Assembly (NCBI GenBank): GCA_963556195.1 | Contig: OY744525.1 | Coordinates: 42,519,076-42,583,075, forward strand | DNA: 64,000 bases | DNA from: Sepiola atlantica | Taxonomy: Eukaryota; Mollusca; Cephalopoda; Sepiida; Sepiolidae | Direction of reading: 5' to 3' | Notes under the pieces: model-generated | Database searches by the model: none | Seen by the model: only the letters and a program-made list of their open reading frames with translations | Told to the model about the DNA's origin: nothing | Part shown: one piece after another, positions 21,050-32,600 of the stretch | Layout: each line of letters starts with the position of its first letter | Numbering within the stretch: position 1 is the stretch's first letter | Program-made: the position numbers and the translations under genes

Positions 21050-21230
21050 TCCGCCCAATCCTTATTTCGTGTCAATTGGTCGAAATTGACACCTCCCAGA
21101 CCGTCACCTTTCTCTACGTGGGGGCAGATACGTCGGATGAAATCACTGTTTCACATCCGTCCACCCTTATTTCGTGTCACTTGGTTGCAATTGACATCTC
21201 CCAGACCGTTACCCTTCCCCACACACAGAG
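21035..21230 (-). repeat. 105-bp tandem duplication next to the 3' LTR
   Basis: ACTGTTTCACATCCG followed by CCTTATTTCGTGTCA, GACATCTCCCAGACCGT and GTCGGATGAAATC is present twice at about 105-bp spacing, overlapping the LTR edge. In element orientation a purine-rich GAAATAAGGATTGGGCGG precedes the LTR and may be the polypurine tract. The duplication could therefore carry a spare tract. Confidence 0.6.
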
Positions 21231-22880
21231 AGAACAACGGATAATACAATCAAAACAATAATAATCAAAAATTAAAAAAAAACTGTAGCTAAAAAAATGG
21301 AACAAAAAGTTTTCTTTTTCTGTTCTGTTTTCTTTTGGTCTGTCCTCCTTTTTCTCTTTCCAGTCTACTAAAACATCAGGACTACGTATGTGTGTGTGTA
21401 TGTGCGTATGCATTTTGTTGTTTCTGTGTTGGGAGGTGGGTAGGTGACAAAATGAATTATTATGCATGCAATTAAAAGTTTGTTAATACAGATTGGAGCT
21501 CGCAACGCCCCTTACAAATTACGTCACCATCACCCTCTCCTCGGAATCAATCTCTACTTCTTCACTGGTCATCCACCTGGATTTCCGACAGGGCAGGGAT
21601 TCCTGCTCCCGCTCGCGATCTGGGTGAAGTGTACTCAAGGGTAACCCTCCCTCGCTCATGCACTCGGCCGTCGGTGTGCTCGCGCCGTCCAATTTCTCCC
21701 TATGTCTTTCTCGCGCCCTTTGTCTTTTCTGCAAAAGCTAACCCTATTATTTATGTGCACAATTCTCACTAACATCGACCAAGCCCTATCGTGCCCGTGT
21801 CTAGTTCTACCTTTTAACGTGAATTTTCCCTTCCTGACGGGGTTAATCGAACCCTCAATCTCTCTAAAGCTAACAGCTTGTTACCTTCTGGTTATGCAAC
21901 GCATTTTAACACATTATAATACTTTCATAACTGTTCGATGGGGTCGACCGGTAATCGCAAACGATTTGGTAATTCGGCTTTAATCTGCCGAGATGATTAT
22001 ATTCGGCGACAAGTGTCTTAGCGATTGCATATCCAACTGTGCACCTGTGCACTCACTCGTCAGTATCAACAACTGAAATTCTCTTGGTACGGACCTGTCT
22101 GGTTCGCATACCGTCACTATCATTGCGTCGGCCACCTCGGCCGGATTCTCTTCGTTCCCTTCTCTGGGAAAAACAATTCTCTCAGACTAACACCTTCTTG
22201 GCTCACTTCGGCCCGGTGACATTCGATATCGATGCGCCTTCTCTGGCTGCATGCGACAGTAACCCTTTTGGTTCTTCCCTATAACTTCCAATTTCTTCAT
22301 AATCATTCTCTCATCGCTTCCCGACACTGTCCCTAATTGCTCATCGAGTGCCTCTCCCAGCAACGGGGGGCCACTGATTTCTTCTGCTTCGTCTGTATCA
22401 ACACTATCTATCTTAGATAGGATCTCATATCCTTCTCTTCGCTTATCATTACTTCTGTGCCCTTTCGTAAGGCGCACCGCAATCTGTCATATTCACGGTG
22501 GTTCGAACATCTGTCGATTACTTCAACCTTCTTTTGCTTTTACAACTCACTATATATCTGCCTGGTCGTTCGGCAACAGCCCATCCAGCTGCAGGTATAT
22601 TACTACTTGTGATCGATCATTTGGATCTAACCACGACGACCCTCCATCGGTCCCAGTTATGCATCTCTTTCTATCCTTATATGTCCGTTTTATCTCGGGG
22701 GGGAGGGCATCCAGGACAACTGTCCGCGCCACAACCACCAGCACCGCACGCGCATGGGGGCCCTCCCTGCGCGCGGTGGGGCCAACGAATGCGACACAGC
22801 ACAACCTCGGCCTCTCCCCCAGGTCCTTGACTATCTTTGGCTTGGCTTTCCTACTATTCTGTGGTGGGGCGTCTGCTCCC
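21231..22880 (-). other. Internal region without a recognisable pol
   Basis: Minus-strand frames of 84-96 codons (22,804-22,550; 22,477-22,187; 21,467-21,177) are hydrophilic and acidic or basic. They contain no protease DTG/DSG, RT YxDD or integrase HHCC/DDE signature that I can see. Codon-level decay or genuine loss of pol are both possible. Confidence 0.5.
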
Positions 22881-23340
22881 CTCTACCGTAACTTCATAGG
22901 TAATTCCTCTACCTTTGTGGCTAACCGATTTTCTCTCAGTCCCTTCTGGAGCTGGGCAGGGGGGTATTTTGCCGCTCTCCTCCCACTCGCTGGACTCGTC
23001 AACCGACCTAGCAGTCGCGTTTAATTCGATCTCTCTCTACGGGGGGGTTCATTGCTTCTTGCGGTTTCTCATAAACCGGCGAACAAAACCCAAGCCCGTC
23101 TTCTTCCCATTCTACCGTAACTTCATAGGTAATTCCTCTACCTTTTTGGCTAACCGATTTTCTCTCAGTCTCTTCTGGAGCTGGGTAGGGGGGTATTTTT
23201 CCGCTCTCCTCCCACTCGCTGGACTGGTCAACCGACCCAGCAGTCGCGTTTAATTCGATCTCTCTCTACGGGGGGTTCATTGCTTCTTGCGGTTTCTCAT
23301 AAACCGGCGAACAAAACCCAAGCCCGTCTTCCTCCCATTT
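22880..23340 (-). repeat. Direct tandem duplication of about 230 bp inside the element
   Basis: CTACCGTAACTTCATAGGTA begins each unit (about 22,882 and 23,111) and both run through GCTGGACT-GTCAACCGAC to CAAAACCCAAGCCCGTCTTC. On the minus strand each unit is largely open and encodes a Ser/Glu-rich segment with KIPP-PAPE and GRGITYEVTVE. A G-run of 7 versus 6 at the unit border shifts the frame between copies. Confidence 0.85.
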
Positions 23341-23488
23341 AAATTCGCTATCTTTCACTAAACTTATCATTCTGGTGGCCACCCTACTTTTTATACTCTG
23401 TTGGGTGGCCTCTGGGCGCTTCCCTGGTTCTTTACCCTAGCGTCAGGTGGCACACTAAGGTTCGGAATCCTAATTCCTCACCTCCGAT

Positions 23489-24160
23489 CTATGCTGCTGT
23501 GCACCACCGACTCTCATGTCCGAACCGACCACACCTAGTGCAGTTCGGTCTAACCGAGCCGCGTGGGCGCCCATAATTTGTGGGACACTCTGCTGCTCTA
23601 TGCCCCTCACCCCTGCAGGTCCAGCGGACTGATGCCTGCCTGGCCGGTGCGGGCCTATCGTACTCGTTTTGAAGGTCCCATGCCTTCCTTCTAGGATCGG
23701 AGTCTGCCTCCCAATCCTCTCCGCCCCCTCTCTCCATTCGGGGCCCCGGACTCGCCCTGCCCCCCACCGTTTTCCTTCTCCCAGGCCTTTCCTCGCCATT
23801 GCTTAACCTTAGCCGGGTCAACTCGCGTACGGCCTCAATCGCGGTTCGCTCGCTGGCGTATTGCCTCACTAGCTGCTCGCGGAGCTCCGTCCAAGTGATC
23901 CCCGGGTTCTCTACATACCTCCCCTCAATGAATCTCGACACTGGGCCCCTCGCTCCCTCTAGAGCGAGCAGCACCATCTCGTGATTTTCTAAGCCGTAAA
24001 TAAAACTTTTCTTTTCGATTACCGCCAACCACTCTCTTAGATCGGCGGAATGGCCTCTGAAGGAAGGCACGCGTATTCCTCCAATCGGTCTCTCTAGTTT
24101 TCTGGTCTCATCTCCCCCCATATCTGTCATACTATTTACTAGGTCCTCCTCCGAGCCCAT
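23489..24160 (-). CDS. gag: Gag-like polyprotein with zinc knuckles
   Basis: The 223-aa frame on the minus strand is the structural (capsid/nucleocapsid) protein of the LTR element and would coat its RNA in cytoplasmic particles. Residues about 30-110 have the look of the retrotransposon gag domain: PSFRGHSADLREWLAVIE, then a Trp/Leu/Tyr-rich helical stretch with WTELREQLVRQYA. Residues about 175-220 carry two knuckles. The second, CTRCGRFGHESRWC, is a perfect CX2CX4HX4C. The first reads WTCRGEGHRAAEC and lacks its leading Cys. The start follows a long leader after the primer-binding site. The frame ends without a protease. It is shorter than a typical Gypsy gag, suggesting an internal deletion. 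Confidence 0.85.
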   Translation of the reverse strand: MGSEEDLVNSMTDMGGDETRKLERPIGGIRVPSFRGHSADLREWLAVIEKKSFIYGLENHEMVLLALEGARGPVSRFIEGRYVENPGITWTELREQLVRQYASERTAIEAVRELTRLRLSNGEERPGRRKTVGGRASPGPRMERGGGEDWEADSDPRRKAWDLQNEYDRPAPARQASVRWTCRGEGHRAAECPTNYGRPRGSVRPNCTRCGRFGHESRWCTAA

Positions 24161-24956
24161 TCCCCTTGCGTTCTAGCTTACCACCCCCAACAACAGAACT
24201 ACCCAAACTGTGTGCAAAGTTTGGACAACAATCGACACACCGACAAAACCGAGCAAGCGAACAAGAGAAATCAACGAGTCACTTACCCCTCTCCTCTGCT
24301 GCTCCTGTGGTCCCTCGTCTCTGGGTTGGTTGCTTGTTATCTTTCGAGTCCGTCTGGGCCTTTCAATCAATTGACTAAAAGTTCGCGGCCCCAGACCGAT
24401 CTCAAAGTCTACAAAACGTTTTTTCTTTCAGTCTATCTCTTTTTCTATCTTTCTCTTTTTTTTTTCAAACACGGGTGTACATGCCCGTTAAACTGTTTCT
24501 CTCTTTTCTTTTCCTATTCTCTTTTTCTATCTTTTTTTTTTCAAACACGGGTGTCGATGTCCGTCAAACTGTTTCTCTATTTTCTTTTCCTTCCTCCTTT
24601 TTTTTATTCTCTTTTTCAACCACGGGTGTACATGCCCGTTAAACCGTTTCTCTCTTTTCTTTTCCTCTTTCTATTTTTCTTCTTTTTTTTTTCAAACACG
24701 GGTGTCGATGTCCTTGTCCCCTGCCGGCTGCCGCGGATCTGTTTGTCCGTCTGTCTATTTTTTTTCAAAGTGCTCTGCCGGTAAAAAAAATTGTTTGTTG
24801 TGCCCGTGGGTTTTTAAAAATTTGTCTGTCTATTTTTTTTTTTCAAAGTGTTCTGCCGGCAAAAAAAAAAATTGTTTTTTTTTTTGTTTTTTTCCTTGCC
24901 GTGGGTTGGCTCTGCTCTCTCCTTTCCCGAGGTTACCAGGCACTCCCAGTACCATG
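24161..24956 (-). other. 5' leader of the retrotransposon with short tandem repeats
   Basis: On the plus strand TTTTTCAAACACGGGTGT recurs (with small changes) four times between about 24,460 and 24,710 at 60-90 bp spacing, each followed by TGCCCGTTAAAC- or TGTCCGTCAAAC-type sequence. TTTTCAAAGTGCTCTGCCGG recurs twice at about 24,765 and 24,842. Such leader repeats may be part of RNA packaging signals. That role is inference. Confidence 0.6.
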
Positions 24957-24974
24957 ATCCTGGTCACGGCACCA
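24957..24974 (-). promoter_or_regulatory. Primer-binding site complementary to tRNA-His
   Basis: Two bases from the LTR end, the minus strand reads TGGTGCCGTGACCAGGAT. Its complement ATCCTGGTCACGGCACCA is the 3' end of an invertebrate tRNA-His including CCA. This is the usual start site for minus-strand DNA synthesis and fixes the element's orientation. The tRNA assignment rests on recall of the His acceptor and T-stem sequence. Confidence 0.85.
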
Positions 24975-24976
24975 TT

Positions 24977-25629
24977 TATAACCCGGAAATGTAATGGTGA
25001 ACCGATCCAGTGCAGTGCAGGAATCCTTCCTGACTGTGAACACCTTTTCTTTGGCTCGTGATTTCGTCTGTAGTGGCTGTAAAAAGAAAGATGGCTCGAA
25101 TCTCCCCCGGGTCCGATGAATGACGGCTTCGTGATTCTGTGAAAGCAAGATTACCTAGCAGGACAATTCACGATAGAATAACTCGACAAACGGCTAGGTC
25201 TTTTCATAACAATAATTATTTAATGAAAATGAACGGTGGGTTTTTCTTTAACCCAAAGTCTATTCTTCGATAATGGCTTTTTTCTAACTATATTATCTTC
25301 CTTCTCTGTGTGTGTGTGTGTGTGAATCTCTTTTTACGATTTCCCAGTTGTTAAATAAGTTGTAACTTAATCTATGTTTGGAGAACCGTGTGTGTGTGAA
25401 ACTCCCTTTACGAGTGTTAATCCTTAATTAAGTTGTGACTTGTCTATTGAAAACGGTGGGGGGGGGGACACTATTGTTAACACCTCCCAGACAAGAAGCT
25501 GTTCGCGCAACATCTCGTCTGGTGATCCCCTAGCCCGACGGAGACGTCCGTTCTCGACCAATTCCTAGATCTGACTATTTTTCGATCGCCTTCTCATCTC
25601 AAATAACAAAGACGAAAAACGTATAACTC

Positions 25630-25674
<45 letters not shown>

Positions 25675-26122
25675 GTCGTGTGGTACGCGCGATGCTGACT
25701 TACCCTCTTTCTTTACCCCATCCCTTCTTCTGTGTCCCCACCCCTCCCCCGAGGTGGGGTGGTACGGGCAATTGTAATTCGTCGTTTTTGGTTTCTCTTT
25801 AGATCTTATCTACACTAAAGAAAGCCATTAGCCTCTCTTTCTCTATTGGACCACCCATCGAGCTGACATCCATCGTACCTCAAAAGCCCCATGACCAAAT
25901 TGTTCAGCTGGTCAAACTCATCCATTGTATCTGGTTAACTGCCACTGACAGCCTACACGCTCTGTCCCGCCAGGCTGGCGCCAACGGCGATTAAGGTCTG
26001 GTCAGTCAAAAATATGTACTAGCTCCCAGACTTCCACTTGTCTCTACGCGGGGCCTGATCTCCCCGATGCATTCCAGTGCACCCCGGGGTGCAGACTCCG
26101 TCGCTGAAACCACTGTTTCACA
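24977..26122 (-). repeat. 5' LTR of the retrotransposon
   Basis: It is the partner of 19,903-21,049. In element orientation it is the promoter-bearing LTR. I did not find a convincing TATA box. A (TC)n tract lies at about 25,635-25,670. Confidence 0.9.
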
Positions 26123-26225
26123 GTTGCATTTGGATGTGCCCAGTTGTTTGGTCTTCAAATCTCGCGGTAGCTACACTCGCTATGTCTAATTACACTGATG
26201 AGTAGCAGCTGTCTGTGTCTTCATA
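26123..26225 (+). mobile_element. SINE right half
   Basis: It continues the SINE broken at 19,902: GTTGCATTTGGATGTGCCC, B box GGTCTTCAAATCTCG, then GCTACACTCGCTATGTC and CAGCTGTCTGTGTCTTC, paralleling 19,320-19,420. Confidence 0.85.
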
Positions 26226-26234
26226 AACGCTTCT

Positions 26235-26573
26235 GATTTGCAATGGCTCTAGCGTAATGATCGTGCCATAATCAGGTGGATGTGCAGCATTCCTTACACC
26301 ATACTCTATCAGAAGCTTGGTATTGGTGGGATTTTGGATGCCATACGTGCTCGGCGTCTCAGATGGTTTGTACAGTATGCAACGACTCAATAACAAGCAT
26401 GGATACCCCAGGGAAGACCTGGCTTGAGTGCGTACGAAGTGACTTGACTGCTTGCAACATGACTGGCATCAACCCTTTGAATCGGACAGCATGGAGAGCA
26501 GGTGTGAGACGTTGCCTGGTGTTGTTCACCCCAGAGTCAGGGACACTTGCAGCATCGTAAATACCAAAACCGA

Positions 26574-26652
<79 letters not shown>

Positions 26653-26680
26653 CGACGACGACGACGACTGAGATGGGTAT
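26235..26680 (+). pseudogene. LINE C-terminal fragment ending in (ATG)n
   Basis: One frame gives KLGIGGILDAIRARRLRWF (about 26,313-26,368). A shifted frame gives GKTWLECVRSDLTACNMTG followed by NRTAWRAGVRRCLV and TPESGTLAAS (about 26,412-26,558). These are the terminal blocks of a widespread LINE ORF2. An (ATG)n run of about 26 units (26,574-26,651) starts right after the stop, probably grown from the element's 3' tail. The clade is uncertain. Confidence 0.8.
26574..26666 (+). repeat. (ATG)n / (ACG)n microsatellite
   Basis: About 26 ATG units then five ACG units. Frames across it (poly-Met, poly-His, poly-Ser) are artefacts. Confidence 0.95.
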
Positions 26681-27300
26681 ATTTGCTGATGACACCACAT
26701 TCTATTCCTGGCTGAAGTGCAAATCGAATGTCCACACATGCAAAGCAAATGCCGAATCTTTGGAAAATGACCCCCATTCTACTACAGAATTGGGTAAATA
26801 AATTGATGGTCACATTTAATCATGCAAAGAGAAAGGTCCTTTCCTTTAAGAACTATAAGAAACCTTTCTAACCACCGATTGTCATGGCCGACAGCATCCT
26901 TCCCAAGAGTCCAACATTAAAACTTTTCTGATCTGACATTCTCAGACAACATGAAGTAGAATAAGTGCATAGAAGACGCTGCCAAGTCTGACGCAAAGAA
27001 GGTAGTCTCCTTCTATTGGGCTAAAAAAAACTTCTCATGCCTGCCAGTATCCTATATCTCTATAAAGTCACCATTCGCCCATGCATGGAGTATTGTTGTC
27101 ACATCTGGGCTGGAGCCTCTCCCTCTTGGACTGGGTGCAAAATAGAATTTCTAACCTAATAGGTTTTGCACTGTCTGCCAAGCTCTAGCCCCTGTCGCAT
27201 CGCCATCGTGTTGCATCTCTGTTCGTTTTACAAATACTTCCATGGAATGTATTCCGACGAAATATCACAACAATCAGTAAAACTATTTAACTCATAGAGA
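26667..27300 (+). pseudogene. CR1/Jockey-like LINE fragment from the RT active site onward
   Basis: IFADDTTFYSWLKCK at 26,680-26,725 holds the catalytic ADD triad region. CKANAESLENDPHSTTELGK follows, then decayed frames with KVTIRPCMEYCCHIW (about 27,060-27,107) and FYKYFHGMYS (about 27,227-27,256). It has many stops and shifts. It belongs to the same or a closely related family as 10.75-11.18 kb. Confidence 0.85.
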
Positions 27301-27372
27301 GATGACAGAGAGAGAGAGAGAGAGAGAGACATGAGAGAGAGAGATATGGGGGACAGAGAGATGAAGGAGAGA
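27300..27372. repeat. (GA)n-rich tract
   Basis: Repeated GAGA and GAGAGATGA-like units on the plus strand. Confidence 0.9.
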
Positions 27373-28719
27373 GAGGACGAGCAGAAAAGAGGCTGATTTT
27401 AGATTTTGTCTTTGTAATTTTTTATTTTTAACTGGCTTTGCAAAATCACTTTTTCCTGATTCAAACAATTTAACACGAGCTGAATGGGTGACCCAACGGG
27501 TCTCATTTTTTCTAGTAGCTATACAGATAGATAGATAAATTGTTTTAAATACAGGTTATCCACAGATTGCCGTTTCGTCGTTATTATGACTCTTTAGTGT
27601 GGCTTAGACACAACCAGCGCATCAACGCCGATAATCGAAACCGGAATCACGTGTATCGTAGTCTAACATCTTTCCCTTCCCCAACATACTGGTCGTTTTG
27701 TTGTAGGCTAAATATTAACGCCTTGAGCATATCTATCTTTTGTTTACATCTCTACGTTAGCTGCAAGCTTACGTATTGGGACATATGTTCCTTTTCCCAG
27801 GAATCAATTAATCAGTATGTTATTAATTTATGATGCCCACGGGATATAGATAAATCAGAAAATACTCTAAACAAGAAATGCATGTCAGTTTTTTAGCTGA
27901 ACTCTTGATTTGGTCATGCCTATTTTTTTGTAACATATTTATCGGAAAATATAAATGAGGCAAAACGATCATACATGTTTTTTGTTTTTTTTATTAATCA
28001 AACTCTAAAGTTCTGGATGTGATTTATTTAAAACTAAATCAAGTCTAGAACTTTGTACTCGTAGGTTTAGGCGAAACTAGTTGAAGTAAATATAGAAGAG
28101 TAGAATTAAACACAACTACAGACAAAGGAAATTTTTGCCATTTTTTTTTAGTCGATAAATATCCAAATGTTAGGTTGTTCGGGAAATACTAGCCGATTTT
28201 TCGACTTACTTTTAAAAAGTTGATTAAGGTTGCTAAATTTGCAGTGTTTTATACAAAATTGTGACCATGATAGGTGTCATCACGTGACTGGTAGTTGGGT
28301 CTTGTTTGAAATACCTTTAGAGGTCAACCCGTGCATATGTAAACTTTCCGAACTGCCTAGGTTATTGTATTAGTTAGGTGACACATGGGTAGGGGTAGTT
28401 TTTATATGACAACTTTTTCTGAAGTGAAAAAATTCAGTAATCAGCTGGGACGTAGACTAAAGGGTGAGAGGATTTGAGGCTCTCAGCCTAATATAATGAA
28501 CTCACAGTATTAGTTATGTATAGTAAAGTACATATTTTGTGTTAAAGACAAAAATTTCTTTGTCATTTTTGTATAAAAACATTTATTCCAGCTCACATGC
28601 TTACAGTCTGTCGGACACAGTACAATGAACGGCCAGTCCTTGAATAAAGACAATGCTTTCTCATACCAAAGCAGAAAGTAAATACCAATCAGCTACTTAC
28701 CCGAGTTCTTGACAAGCTG
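27373..28719. other. Non-coding AT-rich stretch left of the satellite
   Basis: The frame at 27,567-27,833 (88 codons) has no recognisable domain. A GATA run lies at 27,525-27,540. Nothing else could be assigned. Confidence 0.5.
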
Positions 28720-29171
28720 TATTTTTTTATAAATTTTCGATAATGTGTACTTTTTTATAAATTTTCACTAATGTTTACTCCTTTATAAATTTTCAATGAT
28801 CTGTACTTTTTCATAAATTTTCAATAATGTGTACTCTTTTATAAATTTTCAATAATGTTTACTCCTTAATAAATTGTCAATAATGTGTACTTTTTAATAA
28901 AATTTCAATAATGTGTACTCTTTTATAATTTTAAAATAATCTGTACTGTTTTATAAGTTTTTAATAATGTGTACTCTTTAATAAATTTTCAATAATGTGT
29001 ACTCTTTAATAAATTTTCAATAAGATGTACTCATTAATGATTTTCAATAATGTGTAGTCTTTAATAAAATTTCAATAATGTGTACTCTTTAATAAATTTT
29101 CAATAATGTGTACTCTTTAATAAAATTTATATAATGTGTACTTTTTTATAAATTTTCAATAATGTGTACTC

Positions 29172-29611
29172 TTTAATAAATTTTCCATAATGTTCACATC
29201 TTCATAAATTTTCAATAATGTGTACTTTTTTATAGATTTTCAAGAATGTTTACCCCTACATAAATTTTCAATAATGTGTATTCTTTTATAAATTTTCAAT
29301 AATGTGTATTCTTTTATAAATTTTCAATAATGTGTACACTTTAATGATTTTCAATAATGTGTACTTTTTTATCAATTTTCAAGAATGTTTACCCCTACAT
29401 AAATTTTTAATAATGTTTACTCTTTTATGAATTTTCAATAATGTGTACTTTATTATTAATTTTCAAGAATGTTTACCCCTACCTAAACTTTTAATAATGT
29501 GTACTCTTTGATAAATTTTCAATAATGTGTATTCTTTTATAAATTTTCAATAATGTGTACACTTTAAATAATTTTCAATAATTTTTACTCTTTAAAAATT
29601 TTTCAATAATG
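29172..29611. repeat. Diverged block inside the satellite, copy 1
   Basis: About 430 bp of irregular 27-28 bp units with private variants (CCATAATGTTCACATCTTC, AGAATGTTTACCCCTAC, CTTTAAAAATTTTTC). It is the reference for copies 2 and 3. Confidence 0.9.
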
Positions 29612-32600
29612 TCTACTCTTTAATAAAATTTCAATAAGGTATACTCTTTAATGATTTTCAATAATGTGTACTCTTTAATAAAATTTCAATAAGGTATACT
29701 CTTTAATGATTTTCAATAATGTGTACTCTTTAATAAAATTTCAATAAGGTATACTCTTTAATGATTTTCAATAATGTGTACTCTTTAATAAAATTTCAAT
29801 AAGGTATACTCTTTAATGATTTTCAATAATGTGTACTCTTTAATAAAATTTCAATAAGGTATACTCTTTAAAAAATTTTCAATAATGTCTACTCTTTAAT
29901 AAAATTTCAATAAGGTATACTCTTTAATGATTTTCAATAATGTGTACTCTTTAATAAAATTTCAATAAGGTATACTCTTTAATGATTTTCAATAATGTGT
30001 ACTCTTTAATAAAATTTCAATAAGGTATACTCTTTAATGATTTTCAATAATGTGTACTCTTTAATAAAATTTCAATAAGGTATACTCTTTAATGATTTTC
30101 AATAATGTGTACTCTTTAATAAAATTTCAATAAGGTATACTCTTTAATGATTTTCAATAATGTGTACTCTTTAATAAAATTTCAATAAGGTATACTCTTT
30201 AATGATTTTCAATAATGTCTACTCTTTAATAAAATTTCAATAAGGTATACTCTTTAATGATTTTCAATAATGTGTACTCTTTAATAAAATTTCAATAAGG
30301 TATACTCTTTAATGATTTTCAATAATGTGTACTCTTTAATAAAATTTCAATAAGGTATACTCTTTAATGATTTTCAATAATGTGTACTCTTTAATAAAAT
30401 TTCAATAAGGTATACTCTTTAATGATTTTCAATAATGTGTACTCTTTAATAAAATTTCAATAAGGTATACTCTTTAATGATTTTCAATAATGTGTACTCT
30501 TTAATAAAATTTCAATAAGGTATACTCTTTAATGATTTTCAATAATGTGTACTCTTTAATAAAATTTCAATAAGGTATACTCTTTAATGATTTTCAATAA
30601 TGTCTACTCTTTAATAAAATTTCAATAAGGTATACTCTTTAATGATTTTCAATAATGTGTACTCTATAATAAAATTTCAATAAGGTATACTCTTTAATGA
30701 TTTTCAATAATGTGTACTCTTTAATAAAATTTCAATAAGGTATACTCTTTAATGATTTTCAATAATGTCTACTCTTTAATAAAATTTCAATAAGGTATAC
30801 TCTTTAATGATTTTCAATAATGTGTACTCTTTAATAAAATTTCAATAAGGTATACTCTTTAATGATTTTCAATAATGTGTACTCTTTAATAAAATTTCAA
30901 TAAGGTATACTCTTTAATGATTTTCAATAATGTGTACTCTTTAATAAAATTTCAATAAGGTATACTCTTTAATGATTTTCAATAATGTGTACTCTTTAAT
31001 ATAATGTCAATAAGGTATACTCTTTAATGATTTTCAATAATGTGTACTCTTTAATAAAATTTCAATAAGGTATACTCTTTAATGATTTTCAATAATGTGT
31101 ACTCTTTAATAAAATTTCAATAAGGTATACTCTTTAATGATTTTCAATAATGTCTACTCTTTAATAAAATTTCAATAAGGTATACTCTTTAATGATTTTC
31201 AATAATGTGTACTCTTTAATAAAATTTCAATAAGGTATACTCTTTAATGATTTTCAATAATGTGTACTCTTTAATAAAATTTCAATAAGGTATACTCTTT
31301 AATGATTTTCAATAATGTGTACTCTTTAATAAAATTTCAATAAGGTATACTCTTTAATGATTTTCAATAATGTGTACTCTTTAATAAAATTTCAATAAGG
31401 TATACTCTTTAATGATTTTCAATAATGTGTACTCTTTAATAAAATTTCAATAAGGTATACTCTTTAATGATTTTCAATAATGTCTACTCTTTAATAAAAT
31501 TTCAATAAGGTATACTCTTTAATGATTTTCAATAATGTGTACTCTTTAATAAAATTTCAATAAGGTATACTCTTTAATGATTTTCAATAATGTGTACTCT
31601 TTAATAAAATTTCAATAAGGTATACTCTTTAATGATTTTCAATAATGTGTACTCTTTAATAAAATTTCAATAAGGTATACTCTTTAATGATTTTCAATAA
31701 TGTCTACTCTTTAATAAAATTTCAATAAGGTATACTCTTTAATGATTTTCAATAATGTCTACTCTTTAATAAAATTTCAATAAGGTATACTCTTTAATGA
31801 TTTTCAATAATGTGTACTCTTTAATAAAATTTCAATAAGGTATACTCTTTAATGATTTTCAATAATGTGTACTCTTTAATAAAATTTCAATAAGGTATAC
31901 TCTTTAATGATTTTCAATAATGTCTACTCTTTAATAAAATTTCAATAAGGTATACTCTTTAATGATTTTCAATAATGTCTACTCTTTAATAAAATTTCAA
32001 TAAGGTATACTCTTTAATTATTTTCAATAATGTCTACTCTTTAATAAAATTTCAATAAGGTATACTCTTTAATGATTTTCAATAATGTGTACTCTTTAAT
32101 AAAATTTCAATAAGGTATACTCTTTAATGATTTTCAATAATGTCTACTCTTTAATAAAATTTCAATAAGGTATACTCTTTAATGATTTTCAATAATGTGT
32201 ACTCTTTAATAAAATTTCAATAAGGTATACTCTTTAATGATTTTCAATAATGTCTACTCTTTAATAAAATTTCAATAAGGTATACTCTTTAATGATTTTC
32301 AATAATGTGTACTCTTTAATAAAATTTCAATAAGGTATACTCTTTAATGATTTTCAATAATGTGTACTCTTTAATAAAATTTCAATAAGGTATACTCTTT
32401 AATGATTTTCAATAATGTCTACTCTTTAATAAAATTTCAATAAGGTATACTCTTTAATGATTTTCAATAATGTGTACTCTATAATAAAATTTCAATAAGG
32501 TATACTCTTTAATGATTTTCAATAATGTGTACTCTTTAATAAAATTTCAATAAGGTATACTCTTTAATGATTTTCAATAATGTCTACTCTTTAATAAAAT

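Larger units (their letters stand above)
19903..26122 (-). mobile_element. LTR retrotransposon, apparently non-autonomous (gag only)
   Basis: Two long direct repeats of about 1,147 bp flank 3.9 kb of internal DNA. Element orientation is minus, shown by the gag frame and by the primer-binding site next to the right-hand LTR. In element orientation the LTR begins TGTGAAACAG and ends GGGTTATA. The target-site duplication is 4 bp (GTTG on the plus strand) or 5 bp (AGTTG) if the first LTR base is excluded. The gag with a CCHC knuckle and the 4-5 bp duplication suggest Ty3/Gypsy. No protease, RT or integrase motif is seen in 21,210-23,480, so it would need pol from a related element. The LTRs look almost identical, so the insertion is young. 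Confidence 0.85.

Noticed and set aside
21177..22804. pol gene of the LTR element
   Set aside because: I looked for protease, YxDD and integrase motifs in the minus-strand frames and found none.
26547..26801. Long poly-Met, poly-His and poly-Ser frames
   Set aside because: These are translations of an (ATG)n microsatellite. The end of the plus frame is LINE RT sequence, annotated as such.
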